Shown here piece after piece: positions 12,030 through 24,600 of a DNA stretch of 64,000 nt. A program made the translations under genes and the position numbers. The notes under the pieces were generated by a model. It was given only the letters and a program-made list of their open reading frames with translations, made no database searches and was not told the origin of the DNA. The number at the start of each line of letters is the position of its first letter. Positions within the stretch are counted from its first letter, which is position 1. The stretch is from Arbacia lixula (taxonomy: Eukaryota > Echinodermata > Echinoidea > Arbacioida > Arbaciidae): the NCBI GenBank assembly GCA_963669155.1, contig OZ022595.1, positions 5,290,142 through 5,354,141 of the forward strand, given 5' to 3'.

Positions 12030-14154
12030 GATTCGAGTAGGGAGCACAGGTTTCACTGGTGCAGGACAACTTCAGAGAGAGGGGACAATGTTTACTGGTA
12101 CACATGATACACTAACAAAGAAAGGGGTTGGTGGGGTGAGGGGATAAATTTTACTGATACATGTTCACTTTATACTTGTACACAAAGCAAAATGTTTCAG
12201 AGGATATATTTTAACAAGAAATTTTGAACAAGAAGGGAGGCATTCTTTGTGAAATATAGCACTAAGGCACATTTCAATAAGGAAAGAAAAGAGGACAACA
12301 TAACTTCATAAAAAAATCACATTTTGTTCTACTGGAGTGTGTAAGACATGTAACAGGCTAACCAGTATAACAATTATAACTGGAATATGGAGCAATTCAC
12401 TATCCTACAGGAATATTGCAGATGTTCTAATATACCAAGATTAAAACATCTCACATTTACACCATACTCTGTATACATATATTACACATACACAAAAGCA
12501 CTTTTCAGGGGCGAGGTCAAACTGTAAAAAAAAAATGGTTGGTATTTGAACACATACTATACATCACAGAGTGTAAATAGCGTGTAAATGTGAACAAGAA
12601 GATATAACATTTTCACACACCTAACCTACAGCTTACCAAATATTTAATGAACTAAAACAGGGTTTTACTCAATTTTAAAATGCAATGTGACAGTGCAGAT
12701 TTGCATGCATTTTTATTGAATACTACACTCAAATAAGCATATATGCATAAAATGCATAACAATTCTGTTATAATGCATAAGAACAATTTTAGCTTATATG
12801 CAAACTAATAAATCTGTTCTAATGAAAGCCTTATGCAAATATACACAAAGTGCAAATACACACTAATTGTTAATACATAATCCAACTGCGAGCAACAGCA
12901 TGTCTGCATACTTGCTTGTTTATGCAACTACATTATAAGACTTGTTTGTAGATACCATACATTTTCCTCTTTTCACCTCTAAAATCCTAGGCTTACTTTC
13001 CAAAAATAATTTTTTGTTCTTTATTTTGGAGGGCCTTTTTTGGCAGTCATAGATTTCATTTAAAGAGTTTTTTTATTGTAAGTCCAACATACTGCCTTTT
13101 CTGACATGCTCCAGGCCTTCTCCAGAACTCTAAGCTAGACCTATTTTATGTCTCATGTGTTGTATATCTTGCCTTTCACATGGTATGTGAAATCAAGTTT
13201 ATAAGAATACACAAGGGTGATTTTAAATAAAAATAATATTAAGTACATCGGAGTTTTATGCTCTTTCTCTTTTCATACAAATCTATTTGCAATTTTGGTT
13301 CAACTCCTTTTGAAGAGTGTGGAACAATCAGCATTCTTTTGGGAGTAAGTACATTTGTCCTAGATTAACTGAAACCCCATTTTTTAATTGTATTTAAAAT
13401 AACCCCACAGCTTTCCATAATTAATTCAGAAAAGAAGGAAAGTTCAGTTTGGCTCTATTTCAATATTAAAAAAGGGAAGCCTCTTAATGTATTTTCTTCT
13501 TAAACACAACCTACAGAGACATGACTCAATATAACAATGGAACTTGATGTTTGATATGTTTGAATGTATTCTACATCGGATGTCATTTGTGATGGGTAGT
13601 TTGGACCAAGACAGCACCGAAAACAGCTGGAGGGGCTTAGCTCCCTCAATGTTGTCTGACTGCCAGATACGCAAGCTATCCACACTCTGGTCAAACACTT
13701 AAATGAATAACTGCATTGTGTGGGGAGAGATTAGCAAGCAGAAGAGCTTCATCATTACAGTTCTGACTTTAAGAAGGAACATATGGTTCCAACTGTTCAT
13801 TCAACTGTTTTCATTATTGTGTCTCAATGTGTCTCACTTATTTGAATATATCCATACAATCCTTCATAATCTTCTTCCTTTTTTGCCTGTATTTGTTTTA
13901 ATAAGATCCCACTCACGGTATGTGTCTACAAATACATCATAATATTCCTCCCAGGTCACTTTGTCTCTGTACACTCTTTTAATTGTGGGTAATGCATTTT
14001 TTTTTCTTTTACTTGACACCAAGGGAGCACACCTGCAATGCAGAGGATTACCCAACATTGCAACACACACACACACATACATTCTCACAATCGCATATCA
14101 TGATGCACCCGTAGTACCGGTGATGGGAAAGAGCAGGCTTCGACTAAGAAAGCC
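12030..14154. other. No gene supported
   Basis: Mostly very AT-rich, with many ATGCATAA-like words at 12700-12850. A minus-strand frame near 13870-13990 (DKVTWEEYYDVFVDTY, then GTGAGT) looks coding-like but has a poor acceptor and no homology I can name. Confidence 0.45.
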
Positions 14155-14199
14155 TTAAATACAACAAATCATCCAGGTCCCTGGACTTGAGTCTTGTAC
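14155..14199 (-). other. Strong orphan acceptor leading to an early stop
   Basis: CTTATC, eight T and CAG form a very good splice acceptor at 14202-14200, 72 nt after the donor of the 14272-14423 exon. Read in the incoming phase 0 it gives 14 codons (VQDSSPGTWMICCI) and TAA. If used, it would truncate the transporter within its cytosolic domain. There is no homology support, so it may be an unused site. Confidence 0.25.
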
Positions 14200-14271
14200 C
14201 TGAAAAAAAAGATAAGGAGGTTATCAATTCAAACATGTTTCTTTGATTACATGATAACCATGGTAACGTAC

Positions 14272-14423
14272 CCTGAGGCTGTGGTGGCTGGAGACTTTCG
14301 GGAGGCTGCCTGACGTATCATTCTTGGTAAGGTCGCCAGAGTTGGAGTTCTTCACCGTGAGACTGGTGGGGGAGGTCTGGCTGTTCTGCATGTTGGGAGA
14401 CGACCCATGCGATGCCAAGTTGG
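14272..14423 (-). CDS. SLC4A7/8/10-like: SLC4 exon, residues 277-327 (Ser/Thr-rich linker)
   Basis: The acceptor is CCATCTTCCTAATGCAG and the donor AGG/GTACGT; 152 bp entering in phase 1 and leaving in phase 0. It encodes a polar linker ([20 protein letters not shown], then [19 protein letters not shown] and KVSSHHSLR). Human SLC4 proteins have a variable, alternatively spliced Ser-rich linker at this place, just before the conserved FMKKIP/AEASNVLVGE block. That block is not found in the window. Because this exon ends in phase 0, the two phase-0 exons at 11939-11998 and 8949-9008 can follow it directly. Confidence 0.82.
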
Positions 14424-17400
14424 CTGCATTAGGAAGATGGAAACATAAACGTGTGAATATAGATACTGTGATCTTGCTGAACAGATCTAATGGAGTGAAA
14501 ACCCAGTGTTAGTTGAGATAAGGGATAGAAAGGGGGAGATGCGGAGGGGGAGACAGAGAAAAGAGAGATAGAGAGGGAGGAGAGACAGAGAGGGGGAGAT
14601 AGAAAGGGGAGAGAGAGGGGGGAGATAGAGTGGGGAGATAGAGTGGGGAGATAGAGTGGGAGGATAGAGAGGGGGAGATAGAGTGGGAGGCTAGAGAGGG
14701 GGAGATAGAGGGGGGAGATAGATGGGGGAGATAGAGGGGGGAGATAGAGGAGGGAGATAGAGGGGGGAGATAGAGGGGGGAGATAGAGGGGGGAGATAGA
14801 GTGGGAGGATAGAGAGGGGGAGATAGAGTGGGAGGCTAGAGAGGGGGAGATAGAGGGGGGAGATAGATGGGGGAGATAGAGGGGGGAGATAGAGGGGGGA
14901 GATAGAGGGGGGAGATAGAGGGGGGAGATATAGTGGGAGGATAGAGAGGGGGGGGGATAGAGGGGGGGGGGGATAGAGGGGGGAGATAGAGTGGGAGGCT
15001 AGAGAGGGGGGAGATAGAGGGGGGAGATAGAGGGGGGAGATAGATGGGGGAGATAGAGTGGGAGGCTAGAGAGGGGGAGATAGAGGGGGGAGATAGAGGG
15101 GGGAGATAGAGTGGGAGGATAGAGAGGGGGGAGATAGAGGGGGGAGATAGAGTGGGAGGCTAGAGAGGGGGAGATAGAGGGGGGAGATAGAGGGGGGAGA
15201 TAGAGGGGGGAGATAGAGGGGGGAGATAGAGGGGGGAGATAGAGGGGGAGATAGAGGAGAGGGAGGGGGAAGACAGAAAAGAGGGAGATAAGGAGGGGGG
15301 AAATAGAGATGGGGGACGATAGAGAGAGGACTTTTCTGCATTTTGGAGGACGACCCACGCGACGCAAAATAACAAAGGCAGGGGGAAACAATTTTCTTAA
15401 GAGACAGAGGAACTTGAAGGACAAAACAGATCCCAACTATATGAACAATGTGACAATTCTTAATTGACTGAGGTATTACATAATCATTTATTGACGCTCC
15501 TTGCTGCTCCATACTGTGCGTATGTGAGCCACCCTGAGACAAGCTGCCACCAATGTCTGTGAGATAGCGGATAATGGGCAGCAGGCTACCGCCACGCTTG
15601 GCCCAAATCACATATGAACAGAGGACCGATTCATAATAGTATTACATAATAGTTCATTGACCCCACCCACCTTGTTGCTCCATACTGTGAGTGTGTGAGC
15701 CACCCTGAGACAGGCTGCGACCAATGTCTGTGAGGGAGCGGATCATGGGCAGCAGGCTGCTGCCACGCTTGTCGCGATGCTTCTTCTGGCTCTGGTGGTG
15801 GTGCTTGCGGAGCAGAGCTTCCCTGACCTGCTCCCGCTTGTCCTCCTCCAGCTGGTTGGACATGATCAACTTGTCCAGCACCAGGTCTAGGGGCAAGAGT
15901 CAAGAGTCAAGGGTCAAGACTGAAGAGTCAAGGGTCAAGATTGAAGAGTCAAGATACAAGATTCTTGCAATCATTAAAACATGCAATATAAAAAACATTG
16001 AAAGATTTAACAAATTCATTCAATTCAATTTATTCAACCATATTAACAGTATATACAGAGTAAAAATAGCATTGCAAATCATACGATTGCCATAATTTGA
16101 ACCCCAAAGAAGCAGTGCTTGTCAGCTATGTAACATAACTAGACAATAAGGGCAATAAAACAGAAACATTGAGTAGGGAAACAAGCTTAAATATAAATTA
16201 AAATTTGGACTTCTGGCCTGGAGCTTACAGAAAGTTATTGCTTGCAATAGCACATACATGCAGTGCAATAGAATTTAAACAATGAATGAATAATACAGAA
16301 GAAAAAGACAGTTACGGAAAAAAAAAATGGGAAAGAAGGCTGAAACATTATCAGCATGTATAGGAAAAGGAAGGATGATATCATGACACACTTAATTAGA
16401 ACCATTGTCCCACTCACAGTGGATGATTGATTCCCAGGGTGCTCATTATATTAATGTCCAGTGTCCAGTGCAAAGACCTTGTTCTGACATGATCAATTTG
16501 CCCAGGACAGATGGGTCTTTCAGTGCCTATCTCCATTTGCGCGTGAAGATGTCTCTGACACCGGCTTGTTGAGACTGGCAAAAGTTTCTCGAAAAATCAA
16601 TCTGGCTAGTCTCCAGGAGATCAAGTAGAGACTCGGTGTACATGAGGAAGGTTTTTCACCAAGCTGTTTATAAGCTACAAACAACTTAACGCACGACTAG
16701 TGACCTGTTCTAGCGCTCAATGACATACCTTAGTTTGTTCCTGTTTTAACATACAGGTAGTGGGAGTGAATTTCCAACAATCCTAATCAAATTTGACATA
16801 TCATGAACTTTGTATTCAGATACTTGTTAACAACAAGCATTTTAATTAACAAAGATCAGATATCAACTAAAGCTGATGGGAATCAAAATCATTGAGAATC
16901 TGATTAAGCACAAGAACAGGTCACCACTTGTGTATAAAGTCATCTGGAGCTGACGAACAGCTTGGTGAAACAGAGCCCAGGTTGGTAAATAGTCTCCAGA
17001 GGCCAATGAGATACTCGCTAATACCTGGATTTAAAATGGCTACGTGGTTCTTACCCATGACATTCAATGTATGTCCCGTACTGACTGACGTATTTGCCTA
17101 TCAGAGGCATCTACTAGAATTTTGTTGTTGAATGTTGTCATACAATGCATGGTCCACTGGTTCACTGGTTTGAATGGCCTGACTTTTGCCTAACATCACG
17201 GAAAGGCAGCACCCAGACTTTGGCGTAATTTGTTTTGTTCAAATTCCATGGCCTATACTTGCCTAACATCACGGAAAGGCAGCACCCAGACTTTGGCGTA
17301 ATTTGTTTTGTTCAAATTCCATGGCCTATACTTCGGTCAGTACGGTGCTCATTGCACATTGCATACAACCACCCTGAGAACAAACTCTGTCCAGTATATA

Positions 17401-20400
17401 CGGGTCTCACCTGCAATCTGGACAATGTTGTCTGCCTCCATGTCCAGACACACTGTGCCACTGATCAGGCAGGACCTCAGTTCAAACAGGCTGTGGAGAG
17501 GCAGTGTGGCCACGTGGGGCTTACTCCACCTGTCTGCACCAACATCCACGTCCTCCTCATACTTTATCCACCTATTGGTATCAGAAAGTCAGACACATTG
17601 AAACAGTGTACATTCTTCATTAGCCCAAATGGTACAAGTTTGCTCAACTTTGTACTTGTATTACTGTATTTTTTCACTAGTAATGCACACATATCCCATA
17701 AAGCAACATTCTGTTTAGCACAGAAAGCGTTAAAACTATTTCTGATGGGTAAACAATACCATCCTTACAGAATTCAATCATCTCAATCTTGACTAGCACC
17801 TTAACTTTGAACAGACTCGCAAGTTCTACAGATCACTGTTAAGTGTGCCCCTAAACTCTCTCTATGCAAAGCCCATTGCCTCATTACACATTTCATGCCC
17901 CTATGGTACCGAACAGATAAGATGGGTGTTGCAGGATTCGTAGAATGGATAGCAACTTGTGATGCGAGATAAGGAAAATCATTCCCTGACACTGGACGCA
18001 CTCTTACGACAAGCAATCATAATTTCTGTGATATCATCATAATACCGTGCAACCATCTGGCTATTCAGTGAATGTCTTGCAGTAATTCTGTGCCATCAGT
18101 GCCATAGCAAAGTTCCCCATCCTATTTAAGATTTCATAGGTTACATGCCCATGACAACCACATCAGGGCCTTGTTGCATAAAACTTACCTTTGATGGTAA
18201 CTTTGCTACCCATGGCAGCTTCTATGGATAAATTTTAATTTGATTGGCTGTCGAACGATATTACCATGGTAGTTACCATTGATGACAGAGTTACCATTAA
18301 TGGTGAGTTTTATGCAATGGGGCTCACTCAGTCCCCATACCAGGAGACCACCACCTACCTAGCCATCTCTTTCCATTCCAGTTCCTCCCCATCGGAGCCG
18401 TAGCAGAGCTCCTCCATCTCAGTGAAGATTTCATGAGATTCATGGCCCTCGTCCGTCTCATCACCCAAGATGAACTTCACTCTCTGTGATGCCTCCCCTG
18501 CACAAGAAAACAAAAAAGGTTAGAGACAATACAATTGAATAGTAAATCTTCCAAGATTCCAAAACAGTGCCCTCCATTTTGTTGTACGCACTTGAAACGA
18601 ATTTTACTCTCTCCATAATCAAAATATAAATAAATATATAAATTTCTATATTTATTTGTTTAACTTCATCTTTAAACTCATCCACTACCTGATCTATTCT
18701 GTCCGAATTTGTCAAGTAAAGACAATTTTCTGATTATCAACTATAAATGTGATTTTAGACTTGTTTCTCATTTTACAATTTTTCCTGATTAGGGGATACA
18801 TGCTGACTTCCGGGTCAGTTCAAATTTCGTGTAAATTTTCTTTTTGTCTCTCTTTCAGATCATCAATTATAAATTTGACACTTCTTTCTTTGATCTATCA
18901 TAACCGCTCTGATTATCTCACCATTCTTGTCTAGGAGCAGTGCATCCACACTGGCGTCAGGGTCTGCATTGGGGGAGTAGACGTCGGTCGTGTGTCCGCT
19001 ACTGCTGCTGTTGTTGGCGCTGGTGCCGCTGCTACCCCCATTCTTGTGCTTGTTCTTGCTTTTATGGCGGTGCTTGTGGTGGTGGTGGTGGTGGTGCTTG
19101 CTCTGCGGCTGCTCTTCATTGAGGGGTACGTGCACGCCCACATAGATGGCTCGATGACCTGCAGGAAGAAATAGAAGAAGAAATAATTAGTGATAGCTTG
19201 TTACACATCTATCTCAACCCTTATGGTGTTGATGGTGTATTATTTCACTATTAAATTACACAAATCCAATTGAGTAAATAATAAGTGATAGCTTGTTATG
19301 CATTTATTTCAACCCTTATGGCTTCAATGGTGTATTATTTCACCATTAAATTACACAAATCCAATTGAGTTAACATTTTTTCAGTTTGAAGAACACACAT
19401 GCTGTAATGTGGCTTGAACCTGGAACTAAGCAATATTCAGTCATAGATCACACCCACTATACCACAAGACCTCTCTTCTGCATGCAAAGGCAAGTTTGAC
19501 AGGAATTGAATTCCAGAGCTACGGATGTCTCACAATTTTAAAACGATGCCCCCTCATTAATTCCACATCAATTCAGCATGCAGAAGTCAGCCAGGGAAGA
19601 TGCATGGTAATGTCTTCTGAGAGGAGGATGGGTTGAGAGAAAGATTGACATAGAGAAAGGTAGACAGAGGGAGAGAGGGGGACACAGAGGGACAGACAGG
19701 GAGCAAGGGAGAGAGAGAGGAGAGAGAGAGAGGGAGGGGGAGAGAATGAGAGAGAGAGGGAGAGAGAGGGAGAGAGATGGAGAGAGAGGCAGAGACGGAG
19801 AGACAGAGGGAGAGAGAGAGTGAAAGAGAGTGAGAGAGAGAGAGTGAGGGAGAGAGAGGGAGAGAGGGGGAGAGAGAAGGAGAGAGAGAGGGAGAGAGAG
19901 AGGGAGTGAGAGGAAGAGAGAATGACAGGGAGAGAGAAAGGAAAGGGAGAAAGAAAGCAAGAGAGAGAGAGAGAGAGAGAGAGAGATGAGGGTGCATGTT
20001 TCTAGGTTATCTGGCATGAAGCCAACATCTCACTCCTTTCCTCGAATGTGGCAAAACGCTGATCTCCTAATCTAATTTTGGGTGAATGTTGCAGGTCTCT
20101 CTATCAACACCTGTTTAATCAAAATGCACAAATCATTGTAGCTGCTGAAGTATCTACATGTATAAAAAAAATCTGATAAATGTAAGGCATCATTAGATTT
20201 GATTTTATCAGCTCTGACAACTTTTGACAATTAAAGGTTCATTATATCAAACTAATGATTATCTGTTTCTAAAAGTCTTGCTTCTTTCACGTGTCACTTT
20301 CCCAGAGTCTCATCTTTCCTATTGTAATTTCCTCTTCCCGTCTCATTCATCACACACATGTGTCCTTTGGTTGCCATCATTCTCTTCCCCATCTCCCTTT

Positions 20401-21530
20401 CCTCCCATACATTGTCGCCACCCTCTACTCAAAACATACTGTCTATTCCGCCACATGTAATAAGTCAATACAATTTTCAGGGTTTGGTATGAGAGGGTTA
20501 ACCCTTCCATTCCTTGCTTCCTTCATCCTACTCATCCTCTCTTCTCCATCCACTCCCTCTCTGCATTTCTTTTCTCACTTAACCCTATCCTTTACCTTTC
20601 TTTACCATTTTTCTTCCTTCTACCATTCAAGATCATCCCATAACCTGCAAATCTCTAATATCAGCCCAAAGTGGATGAGAATTGAGCCTGTCTGATAGAA
20701 AACATGTAGGTCTACACATTTTAACCCTCACCGTACCAAAACATGAAAACCCCACTGAATTACTAAACATATTTACCCACTTACTATAGAAACAAAGAAT
20801 TCCTGTTTCCCAAGTTTCCTACTCAGAAATGGGAACAGGATATACCCGGTTCCCGGACACGATGGCAGTGCCTGCAAGCAACCAGTTATGATCGATATTC
20901 ACCCTTTCTTAATCAAAAGTGTACACACACACAGTACATACGTACAGTAGCTTGGTAGCCCCAAATAAGCTTGTTTCTGGCTGTGCGTGCTAGTCTAAAC
21001 CGTTCGTAGTATACGGGTTAATGACAATGGTACGAAGAGGGTTAACTCTTTTCAGTCAGTCGATAAGTATGAATTGAGACTGAAATTGACAAGTCGAGAC
21101 TCTAGTTTGATCCTTACAGACTCATGACACATGTTTTGAGACAGTGTCTGATTTCAGTCTCTTCTTGATAACTACATACAGGAGCAGAGAAGTGCACTCA
21201 ATTAATTTGTTTGCCAAAAATAGTTCATGCCCCTTGGGTTTTGGAGAATGCAATCCATCATTATTCTTTTGGATTGGAAGGGAGAATAACTGTTTCACTG
21301 CCAGGAAAAAGGCCTGTTGTTGGACTTCACATATCATGCACCTATGGTATTGAGATGATGAAGAGGGAAATGTGAAAAAAAATGATGTACATGTATGAGA
21401 GATAAGATGGGGAGAAAGGAGGGCAAAAGGGAGAAGAAAAGAAAAATACTAACTAGGCACATACATGTAATACAGCACCAAAGAGAAAATAGCTTGGGTT
21501 ATTCTGTTTCCATCATCTAACTTTTCTTTG

Positions 21531-21615
<85 letters not shown>

Positions 21616-24600
21616 GCTCTCAATCTCTAGCTCTCTTGCTCACTCTCTATCTCACTCACCCACTCTCTCTTTCAAGTGCACTTTTAAGTAAGATTTTAAA
21701 GCCATCATATATAGTGTTCATAATATGTAACCTTATTCCAAATAAAAAATCAGAAGTAGATATGGAACTAGTCAGCACTTATCACTAAGCACTCTGTACA
21801 TTTCCAGGCCTGTTACTTTCATCTTGTGCATGATAGTGATCAGTAACATACTACTCCAATTAACACTTTATGCACCAGTATTGCTTTTTTTTTTTTTTTA
21901 TTTAGTGAGAGTAATACATATAAAACCCATATAGCAGCAGTTTGTGTGGCAAACAAGGATTTAAGCCATTTTCAGAATGTTTGCCATGCATCTTCATCTG
22001 ATTAGACTATCAACTCTTTACTGTGGGCAAGCTAAAATACAGCAATGTATTCAAATATTGTACAGCACTACAGACTCGCTATCTAAGTAACACATAATTC
22101 ATCATTATCTTGAACAAGTAGTGCATATGGGAAAATACTACATGTACATGAACATACACCTCCACGGACGTATCCTGGAAGTAAATAGAACGAGGGAATG
22201 ATATAAACAGATGTCCCTCCACATGGCATGTGGGCTGTAGTGATTGAGTAGGAGGGGTCTTCACAGGATCGCAGTTGCAAATTATCCCGATCAGCGCTCT
22301 ACGGGAAAATTGGTTGACATTTCCAACGGCATCTGTATCAGCCCAAAGCGAGCAAACCATGCCGTTTCGCCCGGCCGATCTGATTCTGAGCTGACTTATG
22401 TATTGAGGATTTGTACCAATTGAGATGAAAGGTATCGTCATGGGACCAAGGTTGCAAATCATCCTGACCAGACCTCTTCAGGAAAATTGGGTGGAAGTTA
22501 CTGCATCATCCCAAAATGAGCAAATTGTGCACTGCCGGTATATGCCCATCCTCTTCTGATTCTGAGCTGATGTAAGTACATTTAGGCCTGTACTTATTGA
22601 GTAGGAAGGAGTCTTGATGGGCCTGAAATTGCAAATTAATCCACCCCACCTCTTCAGGAAAATTGGTTGGGAGTTTCCAAACCACATCTACATGTACATC
22701 AGCCTGAAATGGGTAAAGCTGAGCTGATACATGTGCATGCAATGCCCACCACTGCTCCCATTGCATAATGCAGCTTGTTTGAGCGTGCTTGCATTTTCTC
22801 ACCCGTCTGGCTTTCACAAGCTCTGCAACTCTCGCAGGGTATTTGCAAGCACATAAAGATCACTATCGAGCCTGACACCTTTCTCTAAATATTAATTCCT
22901 GCCCAAATGAGGCAGTATGTCCAGTTTTCATAAGCCAAACAGCACTATTTTCCAACTTTAACCCAATGACATCCGGACATACATGTCCTGATCTATAGGA
23001 TCTGTGTGCATTAACAGTGAAAAAAAAAAAACCCACATGGCACGTGAAGATTTAAATTCGATAAAAATGGGGCGAGTGAGACACCAGGGGGTGTCCGGCT
23101 GTTTGATGACTGCGTTATTGCTAATTCAGGGGATGGAAATAATACAGGGTCAATCATAAAGGCCCGGTGCAAGTAGACAGACCTTCAGCCCATACACCCC
23201 TGCTACACGTGTTCCATCGCATGCCTGACTAACAACATGTCGCGAACCGGGTGACCTTTACGGGCAGTCTGAATTTATTTACTTCCTTCATCCAATCTAT
23301 TTATTTAGCCAGGACCAGACATGTTAAGGCATGTCATGCATCTTCTTCCTCTCCCTTCTCCCTCTACATTTACTCCTCCATTCTCTTTCATTATCTGCCT
23401 TCTTTCCGTTCTTTTTCTTTGTTGTCTACCCCATCTCCTTTCTCCCTCTTCTCCCGTTTTCTCCATCATTTCCTTTTTTCATCCACCTTCTTGTCCATCT
23501 CCATATCCATATTCAACTTCATCTTCATCTATATCTGCATCTTTGTCTTCATCTTCATAATCATCTTTGTCTTCATCTTCATCATCATCTTTGTCTTCAT
23601 CTTAATCATCATCTTTGTCTTCATCTTAATCATCATCTTTGTCTTCATCTTCATCATTATCTTTGTCTTCATCTTCATCATCATCTTTGTCTTCATCTTC
23701 ATCAACATCTTTGTCTTCATCTTAATCATCATCTTTGTCTTCATCTTAATCATCATCTTTGTCTTCATCTTAATCATCATCTTTGTCTTCATCTTCATCA
23801 TTATCTTTGTCTTCATCTTCATCAACATCTTTGTCTTCATCTTCATCATCATCTTTGTCTTCATTTTTATCACCTTCGTCTTCTGCCTCTTCTCTTTTCG
23901 TTTACTCTTCCCCATGAGACTTTCCTCTTCCTCCATCCTCCTCTTTCTCACCTTCTCCTTACCTTCATCTTCACTTCTTGTGATACCTTCCTTCTTATTT
24001 CCACATAAACTCTTCTTATCAAGTTCTTCAGGGAAAGGGCATTATCACTCAAAGAGGTACTTCTTAACCAAACATCATCTTGCCCTATATACTACAATCT
24101 ACACGTACAGTACTACAAATCTAATTAGTAGAGACCTCATATCTTTTAACAATTTGTCCAGGTAACAAAAACAGCTTATCATCCAGGGTCCTGTTACATA
24201 AACTTACCATTGATGGCAACTCCCATGGAAACCTTGAATTTGATTGGCTGTTTTATGCAAGAGGGCCCAGGTGTGTTTATACATGTAGGGCCAAGGCTCA
24301 AGACAGTCAAACGCTATACACTTAACCCGAGATATGTCTTATAAAGACGTGAGATTGATCGCAACCTGACTTGCGATTTATATCAATCATAGCTCTGTAC
24401 ACAAAGAGGAAATTGGACTTGCGATCGATACAGATCAATCGCAACTCTTTTAAAGACAGGGCCCTGAGGTTATTGCCTGAAGAAAGGGACATCTTTCAGT
24501 CATCTTTCAAGTAGCTGTCATCATCGTCCTCTTTCTCTATCCCTGCCTGCACTATCCTGAGCAAGCAAACATCAACATACTGTCCAGAAAGTGTACATGT

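Noticed and set aside
13864..14000. Minus-strand exon-like segment encoding DKVTWEEYYDVFVDTY before GTGAGT
   Set aside because: Attractive donor, but the acceptor (AGTGTACAG) lacks a pyrimidine tract and the peptide matches nothing in SLC4 proteins.
1..14154. Search for the next conserved SLC4 blocks (FMKKIP, AEASNVLVGE, membrane domain)
   Set aside because: None found by eye on the minus strand; they probably lie left of the window. A tBLASTn with an SLC4 protein would settle this.
14999..15611. Minus-strand Pro/Leu/Ser-repeat frames of 145 and 181 codons
   Set aside because: Translation of the GGGGGGAGATAGA array. The longer frame merely runs in from the decayed SLC4 exon copy.
23251..24165. 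304-codon hydrophobic plus-strand frame with 8-residue repeats, and the Met/Lys minus-strand frame
   Set aside because: The 24-bp minisatellite keeps all frames in register. The hydrophobicity comes from T-rich codons, and there is no splice or homology support.
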